From the NCBI RefSeq assembly GCF_029931775.1, contig NC_079324.1:59837268-59901267 (forward strand): a stretch of 64,000 nt of DNA, written 5' to 3'. Position 1 is the first letter of the stretch, and every line of letters begins with the position of its first letter. The DNA comes from Euleptes europaea (taxonomy: Eukaryota; Chordata; Lepidosauria; Squamata; Sphaerodactylidae). Below, in pieces: positions 42,976-53,900 of this stretch. The notes beneath the pieces are model-generated. The model made no database searches. It was not told the origin of the DNA and saw nothing but the letters and a program-made list of their open reading frames with translations. The position numbers and the translations under genes are program-made.

Positions 42976-43677
42976 GTCTCAGTCAGCTCTGGTCCTTAAA
43001 ATTCTATCCCCCAGAGACAATCTGCTCTGTTGGGAAGCACCAAAGCAAGAAGTGAGATGCTGCTGGAAACAAGAACTTTATATATGGGGACAGCAGGCTG
43101 CCTTAGCTTCTGCCTCTGCGCGTTGATGGTGGAACACAAGAGAACATCATTAGCAACAACTGCAGCAGGGTCCTGGGCTATCCGGAGCGAGTGGTGACAG
43201 CTTTTGCTGGCCCTGGGAATGTTTGTTTGCTGTGGGTTTCTGAAAGATCAGCTTATCCAGTGGGCTTTCCTGTCTTGGAGGAGGATCTTGGCATCTCTCT
43301 AAATGTAGCTCAGGGAGGTGACTGGCAGTTTTCTCAAACTCTGCTTTGATCTCCTAAGGGGATTTGTGCCCTAAAGACTGTCTGGTGCTAATCTTTTAAA
43401 TGTATTAACTAGAAACATATGAGCACCTGGTGATATTTCCTCCTCTTCCCCTACTCCCACACACGACCACAATGTTTTGGGGTTTCTGCAGTTGCCGGTG
43501 TCCGAGCCCTAGGTGAAGATGTCAACACATGCGCCATGGGAAGAATATTTCAAATGTTTAGACATCAGCAGGTACTGTTCAGGTACCTGGGAGTTCTGTC
43601 ATACTCTAAATGATGCTGTGCCTTTTGTAGCTGTGAGAATAGACCTGTCTTCAGAGCTTTGCTGGGGCTGCATCAGA
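42976..43677. other. Unassigned DNA, probable CCDC92 intron 1
   Basis: No exon or recognised repeat. Confidence 0.35.
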
Positions 43678-44305
43678 CATAAGAAGAGCCTTGCTGGATC
43701 AGACCAGTGGTCCATCTAATCCAGCATCCTCTTTCACATAGTGGCCCACCAGATGCCCTAGAAGATCCCAGACAGCCAACAAACAAGACACAGAGGCTAA
43801 CGCCTTCCCTTGGGGGTGTTTCCTAATAGTAGTAGTCAGAGGTTAACTGCCTCTGGATGTGGAAGTTTCCTTTAGTCACCATGGCTAGTAACCATTTATG
43901 AATCTGCTTAATCCCCTTTTAAAGCCACCTCTGCTTGAGGCCATCACTATGTGATACCAGCGGGTGTAGTGGTTAACAGCAGTGGTTTGGAGCAGTGGAC
44001 TCTGATCTGGAGAACTGAGTTCGATTCCCCACTCCTCCTCATGAAGCCAGCTGGGTGACCTTGGGCTTGTCACAGCTCTCAGCCCCACCTACCTCACAGG
44101 GTGTCTGTTGAGGGAGGGGAAGGTGATTGTAAGCTGGTTTGAGTCTGCCTTAAGTGGTAGAGAAAGTCGGCATATAAAAACCAACTCTTCTTCTTCTACA
44201 TCCACTGGCAGTGAGTTCCACAGTTTAATTACTCACATAGTGAAGATGTTCTTCCTTTTGTCTGTCCTGAATCTCTTGCCCAACAACCTCACTGGGTGCT
44301 CTTGA
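43678..44305 (-). mobile_element. CR1-like LINE 3' end (old subfamily) split by a SINE
   Basis: Diverged relative of the TTCTTATG-tail family (GACATAAGAAGAGCCTTGC side at 43676, AACCATTTATGAATCTG). The 5' side resumes at 44200 after the SINE. Confidence 0.7.
43956..44197 (+). mobile_element. tRNA-derived SINE (type A) inside a LINE
   Basis: CCAGCGGGTGTAGTGG head through to the CTTCTTCTTCT end. Internally shortened between the two halves of the body. Confidence 0.8.
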
Positions 44306-44329
44306 GCCCTCTCTATGATCATGGGAAGC

Positions 44330-44635
44330 TGCTTGGTACCAAACAAGGTCATTGATCTATCAGGTCATTGATCCATTGATTCTGACTTGCAGCAGCTCTC
44401 CAGGTTCTCAGGCAGAGAAGGGTCTTTCCTAATACCTGCTGCCTGAGATCTTTTCTCTAGAGAGGTCAGAGATTGAACCTGTGACCTTCACTTCCTTTAC
44501 ATGCAGCTCTATCACTGCCCTTCCCTATGTCCACTCAAGACTGGCAGCAGCTTTCCACAGCCACTGGCAGAGACGTTTTTAACCTGGAGGTGGAGCAGGG
44601 AACCTTCTGCATATTCTTCCAGTGAGCCACAGAGC
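44330..44635 (-). mobile_element. Two eroded type C SINE remnants
   Basis: Two successive copies of the GCAGCAGCT..CAGGCAGAG phrase and a GAGCCACAGAGCTC head-like end. Confidence 0.5.
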
Positions 44636-44750
44636 TCTATGCCCAAATGGTCCAAAGGCCATTGGTTTATTCTGGGCCTGCTCAGTGCAAGAAAAAGGAA
44701 CAGGATCTGGTCTCAAGGTAATTCGTGGTGCTGTTATCGCCCTCCCCTAG

Positions 44751-44897
44751 GTTCCTTGGATGTCAGGATGGCAGCGTCGAACTTGGAGAACCAGCTGCAC
44801 AGCGCCCAGAAGAACCTGCTGTTTCTCCAGCGGGAACATGCCAATACGCTCAAGGGCCTGCATGCCGAAATCCGACGGCTGCAGCAGCACTGCACAG
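44751..44897 (+). CDS. CCDC92: CCDC92 coding exon 1
   Basis: Acceptor CCTCCCCTAG ends at 44750, with 17 nt of 5' UTR, ATG at 44768 and donor GTAATG at 44898. Encodes residues 1-43 plus one base of codon 44, the first coiled-coil segment ending RRLQQHCT. Confidence 0.93.
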
Positions 44898-46421
44898 GTA
44901 ATGGGCCAAGGGTCCGCCTCCCTTCTCCCTGGCAGTTTAGGTCAGGTAGAGCTTCAGCTCTTACATAAGAAAGGCCCTGCTGGATCAGACCAAGGCCCAT
45001 CAAGTCCAGCAGTCTGTTCACACAGTGGCCAACCAGGTGCCTCTAGGAAGCCCACAAACAAGACGACTGCAGCAGAACCATCCTGCCTGTGTTTCACAGC
45101 ACCTAACATATTCGGCATGCTCCTCTGATCCTGGAGAGAATAGGTATGCATCATGACTAGTATCAGTTTTTACAAGAAGACATGAATACTCCTCTCTTCC
45201 ATGAACATGTCCACTCTCTTCTTCAAGCCTTCCAAGTTCCATTTATTCATGTGTAGGAGGAGGACTTTTCTGCCGTTTCCTAAACGTTTGTTTGTCTTTC
45301 AGATCTGACGTATGAGTTGACTCTCAAAAGTTCAGACTTGACAGGTAAAGCAACTCGATGTTCCAGGTTGTTCTTGGGCTAAGGTGGGGATGGGCAACAC
45401 CAGGGAATAATGTTTGGCATATTCTCATTTTGATTCTCAGACTGAAATGTTCAGGGGGGGAAATCTGTAAACTTTGTTATATTGAACAGTTCAACATCAA
45501 ACACAGCAAATTTGTGGATTGCCAAGACTAAAAAAGGGAGGCTTTGGGGGCTGGCAGCGCTTGCCAGAGGTTGTTCCCATCTGCCCCGGGCACTGGTGAT
45601 TTCATCTGCTAAGGATGTGCTAATTCCATTAACACAACATGACAATCACCATGAGGTGAGAAGTGCCCCATTCTCTCCCAAACACTGCTTGGCGCAATTG
45701 TGAGCTCCTATTTTGTTGTTGTAGATACACATTTTGAAAATTAGGGCGAAAATGCATGGGAGGCTTTGCCTTGGATTTGCCACTCTCTAAATGCACATTT
45801 TCTCCAGCCAAATTCTCAAAACTAAAAAATAAGCCCCCGTGCAGAATTCTGAGAATTCAGATGGAGAAAATGTGCAGCTAGAGATCGGCAAATCCAAGGC
45901 AAAGCCTCCCATGCGTTTTTGCCCTTAGTCTATATAATCCTTAATGGCAGTCTGTTTCCTTTGTTATTCACTTGCTAGTTTTCTCTTCTCAGGCTGGAGA
46001 ATTGTTAAAATCATTTAGGGCAGGGAGCCCCAATTTTTTTGAGCCTGCAAGCACCTTTGGAATTCTGACGTGGTGTGGTGGGCGCAGCAACAAAATGGCT
46101 ACCACAGGAGATGGAGCCAGCAGCTGCCAAAGCAACATTTTTAAAAAAATCCGCACAGCCTGTCAAATCTCCAGTAGTCAATCAGAAGCCTTGCTGGACA
46201 AAAACCCTACCTGGTCCCACCCACTTCTTAAAAACACCTGAAAAGGTGTCGGCGGGTGCCATGGCACCCACGAGCACTGCGTTGGGGACCCCTGATTTAG
46301 TACTTTGTTGGGTGCCTGTGGGGAAATGTGCCTGCAGAGCCCCTCTTTCTTCCGTTATCCCCTTAACTGCCTACTTAACCCTTTGTGTTTCTTAAACTTT
46401 GTAACATTGTAAACTGTACTG

Positions 46422-46472
<51 letters not shown>

Positions 46473-48350
46473 AACTTCCTCATCTTTCTACTGCCTGGGA
46501 GCTTTGTTGGGCATATCCAAATATCTGTCAACTGCACAGGCTCCAGCTGGAATATCGGGTCAGGTTCAAGGTGGTGGTTATGACCTTTAAAGCTTTACAT
46601 GGTCTGGAACCGTTGTATCTACAGGGCCACCTCTCCTGGCATGTTCCCCAGAGAAATTTACGTTCATGTAATACCAACTTACTGGTGATCCCTGGCCTAA
46701 GGAGAATCCAGTTGGCCTTGACGAGGGCCAGGGCCTTTTCAGCTCTGGCCCTTGCCTGGTGGAATAGCCTCCCTAATAAGATCAAGGCCCTGCAGGATCT
46801 TCAGGAATTCCGCAAGGCCTGCAAGATGGAGCTATTCCGCCGGGCTTACGGTTGAGGCCAGCGACGGTTCTCATTATAAATACTGGCTTCCCTAATCCAT
46901 CCCCCCCTCCCCCGCTGCTGAGCACCACCCCCGCTTATACCATCTTGGGGGTGGTTCAGATTCATCTGCCAGCCGCAGATGGCTATTTTGTGGATTTTAG
47001 CACCATCGGGGGGGGGGGCATTGCCCTATTTATTAGATTGATCTGGGCTATTTTAAATTGTATTTTTAAATGTTTTATTGTTTTAATTATATTTTGGATC
47101 ATGTAAGCCGCTCTGAGCCCGACCTTCGGGTTGGGGAGGGCAGGGTAAAAATGTAATAAATAAAAATATTCCCTGGGCAGGCGCTTGTGCCCTCTGTTTT
47201 CTTCGGAAGTCCTCTGGGAGGCTGTCGGCAGGCACTCTCTGTTGTAAGTTGGGTGGGCCTTTTCACGCTTCCCAGTCTGAGAAATTCCGACACAATGGCA
47301 GTCCAAGAGCTCGGCTTCTTTTGCCTAAGGAGCACACGGTATCCTTTGGCCATTTTCTTCTCATGCATTTCAGCAATCTGTATCTCTTCTTTCCAAAATA
47401 GCCAAAGAGAGCAAGGGCTGCTTTCCAAAGTAAGGCGGAGAGTGTTTCTGCACCCTTGTGGGTCAGTTGCTATTCTTAACATGAAAGATAAATTTTCAGC
47501 CATGGGGCTGTGCGATGCTCGTGCGATAAAGGTCGTGCCTGGTGTGAAACTCTTCCTCTCTGTTCTTTTAGAAAATGGGAGTTCAAGGAGTGAAGAACTC
47601 AAGAGAAAGTGTGAAGAGCTCGAGGCTCAGCTCAAAGAAAAAGAGGCCGAAAACAACGAGTTGCTAAAGGAACTGGAGCAAAAGAACGCCATGATCATGG
47701 TCCTTGAGAACACCATCAAGGAGAGGGAGAAGAAGTACCTGGAAGAGCTCAAAATGAAAAGCCATAAGCTGAACATGCTGTCGAGCGAACTGGAACAGCG
47801 GGCCAGCACCATCGCGTACCTCACCTCCCAGCTGCATGCGACGAAGAAAAAGCTCATGAGCTCGAGTGGGACTTCTGACAGCTCCCCTTCCGGAAGCCCT
47901 GTGCTGTCCAGCTATAAGCCGGCCCCTCCCAAAGAGAAGCTCCCGGAGACGCCACGGCGCAGAATGAAGAAGAGCCTGTCTGCCCCGCTTAACCCCGAAT
48001 TTGAGGAGGCCTACAGGCTGGGATCGGACGGACGGAAGCTGCTGCTGCGGGAGCCGCTTGACGCCATGCCTGACCCCACGCCCTTTTTGCTGGCCAGGGA
48101 AACGGCCGAGATCCACCTGCTCAAAGAGAGGCCTTTGGTCATCCCGCCCATTCCTTCCGAGCGCCCCTGCGCAGAGCCCCACAGCCCGGCGCGGGAGAAG
48201 CAGCACAGGGCTCACGTGGGCGTGGCGCACCGCATCCATCACGCGGCCCCTCCCCAGGCTCCGCCAGAGGTTGAGACGCTGGCGGTGGATCAGGTGAACG
48301 GGAGCAAGGTGGTCCGGAAGCATTCGGGGAAGACAGACAGAACTGTTTAA
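44751..48350 (+). CDS. CCDC92, coiled-coil domain-containing protein 92 (whole coding gene)
   Basis: CCDC92 is a centriole/basal-body coiled-coil protein known to bind CEP164. Coding exons 44768-44897, 45303-45344 and 47572-48350 join in phase into 951 nt, a 316-residue protein. The N-terminus (MAASNLENQLHSAQKNLLFL) and C-terminus (VVRKHSGKTDRTV) are recognised from the vertebrate protein. Residues about 2-45 and 58-150 are heptad-rich coiled coil (EELEAQLKEKEAENNELLKE). The rest is a Pro/Ser-rich and basic tail with the conserved RRRMKKSLSAPL and AMPDPTPFLLARE blocks. The start has a strong context (A at -3, G at +4). The length is close to the human protein (about 330 residues, from memory). 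No breaks are seen. Upstream noncoding exon(s) are inferred, probably in the 25.7-26.3 kb CpG island. It converges on DNAH10, as in human. Confidence 0.95.
44965..45242 (-). mobile_element. CR1-like LINE 3' end in CCDC92 intron
   Basis: ATAAGAAAGGCCCTGCTGG at the 3' end side, through GAACATGTCCACTCTC. It lies between coding exons 1 and 2. Confidence 0.75.
45303..45344 (+). CDS. CCDC92: CCDC92 coding exon 2 (42-nt microexon)
   Basis: Acceptor TTGTCTTTCAG, donor GTAAAG. Encodes DLTYELTLKSSDLT across the junctions. Phase 1 in and out, matching the known protein order; too short to appear as an open frame by itself. Confidence 0.92.
45744..45924. mobile_element. Harbinger-type MITE with long TIRs
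   Basis: TIRs start GGGCGAAAATGCATGGG and the inverse CCCATGCGTTTTTGCCC, and similarity of the arms runs about 60 bp or more. Flanked by TTA at 45741-45743 and 45925-45927, the preferred PIF/Harbinger target. Confidence 0.8.
46021..46294 (+). mobile_element. hAT-type MITE (274 bp)
   Basis: Ends CAGGGAGCCCCAA and TTGGGGACCCCTG. The flanks ATTTAGGG and ATTTAGTA match 6/8. Contains AACAAAATGGCT and CACCTGAAAAGGTGTC. Confidence 0.7.
46424..46470. repeat. (CA)n microsatellite
   Basis: About 23 uninterrupted CA units in CCDC92 intron 2. Confidence 0.95.
46490..47165 (+). mobile_element. L2-like LINE 3' end
   Basis: One frame (to 46855) encodes the L2 ORF2 C-terminus (VMTFKALHGLEPLYL, TRARAFSALALAWWNSLP, LFRRAYG), followed by a 3' UTR, the CCGCTCTGAGCCCGACC block and an AATAAATAAAAATA tail. 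5'-truncated. Confidence 0.85.
47572..48350 (+). CDS. CCDC92: CCDC92 terminal coding exon 3
   Basis: Acceptor TCTGTTCTTTTAG ends at 47571. Encodes ENGSSRSEELKRK to the TAA stop at 48348-48350. Carries the main coiled coil, the Ser-rich linker SSSGTSDSSPSGSPVLSSY and the conserved C-terminal tail. The frame stays open by chance for 385 nt upstream into the intron. Confidence 0.94.
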
Positions 48351-50580
48351 GCCAACCGTTTGGGGGCGGGGGGTGACTCTCTTTATGCACTGTGATCACA
48401 AATAGGGTTAATTGCATCTGCGGTAAATTTAATTTCTCCCTTCCGAATGCCCCCCCCCCCCCGCATGCCAAATTTCTTCCATCACTAGAATAATCTCCTT
48501 CGGTGGCACCGCACTGCCCCCACCCTGACTGTGTCCATATTCGCAGAGTCTCTGCTTAATGAAACGCTGTGGCCAAACTCAGGTGTGTCTGCCTGACTGC
48601 TTGCTTCCAATGCTCCGTCATTTATTCTAAGCGCCCAGGCAACAATCTGCATTATTAATCCGTAGCAATGACAGCACCATCCTCCTGATAACCCTGCAGC
48701 ACTGCGTATTGGCTGCTCATGGTTCCAGCATCCCCCGTATGTATCACATCACACACAATCCAGACAAATCCTTCAGTGGGGAGGGAGGCGGGAAGGGGGG
48801 GGGCTGAGCTGACTTCGATGCAGATGTTTGTGTGTGAAGAACCAGACCGGCTGAGCGAGCCTTTCCCCCCATCCATCGCCTGGTCCTGATCACAGTGTTC
48901 ATGTTTTTCTGTTACGTTTTTATCTAGAGCTACTAAATTCCCAACAAACTCTATTTTGTTAACCCTTGCTGATCTTGTTTTGTGTCCTTTTGTTCAATGT
49001 TGGAAGTGCTGCAATCGCAGCTGGCTCTTCCCTTGGAAGAAGGAGAGAGGGAACGGTTGGTAACAGGCCAGGAGGGGACAAATCTCTCAACTACCTGAAA
49101 CACAAGGTGGGCTTTTGTGGGCTTCTACTGGTCCCAAAAGGTAGATCAACGAGACACATTAATTTGGAGGGATCCAAAATACTCCTTCAGTCCAGGTTGG
49201 TCCTGTCTTTATGTGAGATTGGTGGCAGTCTCTATGGGTGGGGGGCAGTCTATGTAATGTGGTGTAAGGGAGGGAGAAGCACATCTGCATTTGGGGTGAT
49301 TCTCCCACTTTTGGCCCAGCCAGGACTACAGGTAGCTGCTCTCCAGACAGACCACAAAAGGATCATTTTTAAATCTGGCTGTCCCTTTCGATTGCTCGAG
49401 GAAGCCTTTTGTTTTGGAATTTCTAAATGACATAGTTGTGCACTTCATAACCTATGACAGCTAAAGGCATCCCGGCCCACAACTGTTTTACACTGTGACT
49501 TTTCACAAAGAGGTTCTTCTCCTCTGGGGTGGAGTCAAGGCAGAGAGTGGAACCCAAACGCTGGCCACCTGAGCCACTGACAAAAGTCGCTGAGTCACTT
49601 CAGTCTTTGTCAGGTAAGCATAAAAACAGCCCCATTGCCTGGTAAAGGTGGAAAGCAATTTTTGTTGGGGGCGGAAATGTCACTAGCTTAAAATGTGCCT
49701 TCTGCTCCGCTCTTAACCTGGCCAAAGGGAAAAAGCAGTGTGCTTCACTCTAGGACATCACACAGCAAGGCGTGTGGCTGGACCTGGGTAGTGTTTGGCT
49801 CAGTGGTTGGTTTCTTGGACATGGGGCCAATTCAAAGAGCCATTTCCCCCCCTCCCGTTGGCACATCTTTAAACTGTCAAGGAAGTGTGGTACCAAAGCA
49901 CGAACGGCAGATGGAAGCCAGTGCTGGTAGTTGTATGTAGTCTTGTTCAGGAAGTATCCTGCCCCAGCACTGCTGAAAAAGGGGGCTTAACTTTTGCAGA
50001 AAGCCAAGCGTGTATCTTGGAGCCACGGGGGCCCCTTTAAGATTACTCCTAAGTACAGGACTGACTCTCCTGAAAACCCCATAACATTGGCCAGCACCAT
50101 TTCCCCACCCTGTCTTGAAATGGGCATAGCGTTTGGAGTGTCTCTAACCCATTCCTGCCTCCCTGGTTCATTTATTTTGTTAATTTGTCCTCATGTGTTG
50201 GGATTTTTTCTTCTCGAGTCAGCACTTGAGTCTCTCTTGGAGACTGTTAACGGGAAACGTTTACTTTTAATCAGACACCATTTTTAAATGTATTGCATTG
50301 ACCACCATTGGTTTTGATCATTTATCTACTATATCTTCTATTTACTCCCATATCCAGTGATGGAAAGCAAACCTAAGATTCTGGGAGAACGGTACTGTAA
50401 AATTAAAAATGCTCTAAACCTTTCTTACAATCCTGTGGCCCCCAATATATGGCAGTCCGTGTCTGATTTCACTGGGATTTCACTTGGCACCAGCTAAGCA
50501 GAAGAGTATTCAAAGAAGCCAAATTATTTACATCTGCTGCATCTTCTGGCTAAAAAGCACTGTTTCTCTTTGGGGTTTTC
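48351..50580 (+). other. Probable CCDC92 3' UTR and intergenic gap, nearly repeat-free
   Basis: About 2.2 kb after the stop with no recognisable SINE, LINE or MITE, in contrast to the rest of the window. No AATAAA is found on the + strand; ATTAAA at 50402-50407 or 50635-50640 is the best candidate signal. Likely a long 3' UTR. Confidence 0.5.
50402..50407 (+). terminator. Candidate CCDC92 polyadenylation signal (ATTAAA)
   Basis: Variant hexamer in an A/T-rich context before CTTTCTTACAATCC. A second ATTAAA at 50635-50640 would make the mRNA overlap the DNAH10 3' UTR. Confidence 0.3.
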
Positions 50581-50806
50581 TTTATTTTTGAAAAAAAATC
50601 TTTATTTCCAAACAAACAACTGTAATACAAGTGTATTAAAAACACAAACAAAGGAGTGCTACTTACATTTTTAAAAGAAAAAAATCTTCTGTGAAATGTG
50701 TGTTCAGAATCTCAAAGAAGACTCCTTGGGGTCTGACTAAGGCCAGGTGGGATCGGTGTCACCGGTGGGAGAGGCCGCAAAATCGCAGCGCTTTTCTGGC
50801 TGGCCG
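50581..50806 (-). terminator. DNAH10 3' UTR with two AATAAA signals
   Basis: On the - strand, AATAAA occurs at 50606-50601 and 50586-50581, about 200 nt after the stop. This gives a short 3' UTR. Confidence 0.65.
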
Positions 50807-50953
50807 CTAATCAGCATTCAACGTGAGGCAAACCCCCTGCAGCACCCAGTGGGAAAGATGCCTCGTGGTGAAAAGGTCAGCTTCAAAAACCAGGCCCACC
50901 CCCATGGCATTCCTCCTCATGGATGTTGTATACACGGGCGTTCGGAAGGTGTT
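50807..50953 (-). CDS. DNAH10: DNAH10 terminal coding exon
   Basis: Residues 620-667 of the visible part: [18 protein letters not shown] to [14 protein letters not shown], then TAG. Acceptor CTTCCCCTCAG at 50954. Phase 0 start. Confidence 0.95.
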   Translation of the reverse strand, partial: NTFRTPVYTTSMRRNAMGVGLVFEADLFTTRHLSHWVLQGVCLTLNAD

Positions 50954-53900
50954 CTGAGGGGAAGCAAATGACAGAGTCAGAGCGTTACTAAGCGTGGTCC
51001 GGGGGACCCCCAAGTTCCATATCTGGGACAGCTCTGCCTTGTGAAGGCGCATCTGTTATCAAGAGCAGCTTGTGAACCAATAGGCAGGGCTGGTTCTTTG
51101 CGGAACAGTAATCGGTGAAGAGCTCGTGACATTCTCAATATATTTGTGGCTATGCTAGAAATGGAGCGCTCTCATATGGACGGTTGTGGCTAGAAGGGGA
51201 AAGGCGTTCCATCAGAGAGAAGTGTCTCTTGGTGTCAGTTCAACTCACAATTGTGATATTACAGAGCACATAGAAGCTACAAAAGGTGGGCAGATGGCAG
51301 GGAAGAGATCGTCACAGCAGGAGTGCTGAGAGTCATCTCAAGTTTCCCACTTGGGTGGGGGGATGACTGCACCTACAGACCTGTCTGAAATTAGGTGACA
51401 CTCTTGACATGAAAAGTGGCTGAACACGTTTGCTTACGGGGGGAGACGAGGTTCCCAAATGCCTGAGTCCAGGTCCCTGGGTGTTTCGAGAAAGCCCTAA
51501 AACCTGCTCTTGGCAGCTCATACCTGTAGCTTGAGCCGATGGGCCTCGATGGGAATGATCTTCAGAATGGGCAAGTCGACAACCAGTACTTTGGGCTTGC
51601 TCTTGATGAGGCAGCCGTTTTCCAGGTCCCAGTCACCACCTTCCAGATACAGGCCCGAAACAAAACACCCTGGGGAGGGGGAGGAGACCAGAATGACAAG
51701 ATGATGGGGTGGGTGGGGAAAAGCCACTCTTTGGTAATGAATACACTTTGGCTCCTCAAATGTATTATTTCATAAAGCTCATGATGTATTTTATTATAGA
51801 CGATCCTGAAACATCTGCATGTACTTGTCACATCAAGATTCTACGTGGAAGTTTCTGGCTGTTCTAGAGTTGTTCAATTGATCTATACACTTGTCAGGGA
51901 TGCTCTAGGCTGATCCTGCATTGAGCAGTGGGTTGGACTAGATGGCCTTTATGGTCGCTTCCAGCTCTATGATTCTATCTGTCAAATAATGGACAAATAC
52001 TATTTTTTTTGTGCCACTGAGTTGCAACCAACTCATGGTGACCCCTTGAAGTTCCACTTCATGGAGTTTTCAAGGCAAGAGATGAGTTGAGGTGGTTTTG
52101 CCATGGCCTTCCTCTGCATAACAACCCCGGTCTTCCTTGGCGTCTCCCATCCCAGTACTGGCCCTGCTTGGCTTCCAAGCTCTGGCAAGATCAGGCTAGT
52201 ATGGGCTATTGGGGCTGCTACACTGTTTGTGGCAACTGCACAACCCACTCCCAATCATTAACCAATTTGATAGTGATGTTGACTAGCTGTTAGGATGAAA
52301 CAAATTAAATTTTTAAAAATTGAATTATTGTTACTTTTAGGTAGTTTTTAAACATGAACAATTCACAGAACAGTCTCTCTCTATGGCTGGAGCACTGAGG
52401 ATGCACTGCAGGTACAGCAATTAAAATAACAAAGCCAGCAAAACTATTAAAAGCAAAAGTCCATTTGGAAATGCCTGCGATTGTAGCTGGTGCCTGACAG
52501 AAGCTCTGCGACGCTGCCAGGTTTGCCTTGACTGCCACGGGGCCTGCCACCTAACACATCTGCAGTCTTGGCTACAGGCAATCTTTGATCAGTCAATTAG
52601 CCAGCAAGGTCCAGCCTTTAGTGAATAACCACGAACATGTGGAAAGCAATCCACCTTAGCACGCTCCGATTGCAATACGCCAACTCCGTGCTCTTCTGGC
52701 TCCATTGACTCATTAGCTCATGGGCTCTTGGAATGCTGTTTCTATGAGGACCTTGTGTGTGTGTAAAGTGCCTTCAAGTCGCAGCCGACTTATGGCGACC
52801 CCTTTTGGGGGGGGGGGGTTTCATGGCAAGAGACTTAACAGGTGGTTTGCCAGTGCCTTCCTCTGCACAGCAACCCTGGTATTCCTTGGTGGTCTCCCAT
52901 CCAAATGCTAACCAGGGCTGACCCTGCTTAGCTTCCGAGATCTGAGGAGATCACCTTAGAAGATGATAAATCTCTCCTCTTTTAATACATAAATCCAATG
53001 CCTCTGTGTCTGATAAGGTGCCTTTTTTATTAAGTGACAGGGATCCCAAGGCTACATTGACAGTGGCCAAATTTATCTCAGCCCTTATATCCCTCAAACA
53101 TTAGATTCAAAACTATGCTGCTCAAGATCAATGGATCAAGGAGCTTCTAAGGGGGAAAGGAAAGGAAAACACCAATATGTTTTCTGGGAAGGGAGCCTCA
53201 CAAATCTTTAATTAGAGTCCTACCTTGGCCTGGGCGTTCAGTGACTTCGTCAACTGTCCTGTATTTGGTCACTTGGGTATACAAGGTGGAGCGATCCAAG
53301 GGCCAGCTGTTCTTCCTGCAGGTTGCCTGAACAAGTGCCGTGAGATAAGACTCGGGGATGTGCAGCCCTGACAGCCACATGACGTTGGGTTCGCTCTCGT
53401 CCACCTGCAAATGCAAATGTATCGTTGCCAGGTCCAAATAATCACAGGCACAATCCAGGTCAGCCAGGGCTGGACAAACCTGGATTCCCATTCTGCCAGG
53501 AGGCTCCCTGGCTGGCCGTGACTCTGTCACACCCTCAGCATAACCAGGATTGTTGCGAGGGTAAAATGGAGGAAGCAGAGAACCCTACAGGCTGTCCTGA
53601 GCTCCTTGGAGAAAGGAGAGGATACAAAATGTGAAAGAAATAATTGGGTGCATTTAAACACATCACATTTTCCATGATCTTTTTGTGCTAAGAAGCCAGC
53701 ATGGTGCAGTGGTTAAGAGAAGCAGATTCTCATCTGGAGAACCGGGTTCGATTCCTCACTCCACAGCATTCACAGCTCTTTTAGCACTCTCTCAGCCCCA
53801 CCTACCTCACAGGGTGTTTGTTGTGGGGAGGGGACAGGAAGGTGATTGTAATCTGGTTTGAGACTCCTTAAAGGTAGAGAAAATGTGGGTATAAAAACCA

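Noticed and set aside
47187-47571. Upstream open extension of the CCDC92 last exon
   Set aside because: Intronic: a good acceptor sits at 47570-47571, the phase matches exon 2, and the extension has no similarity to CCDC92.
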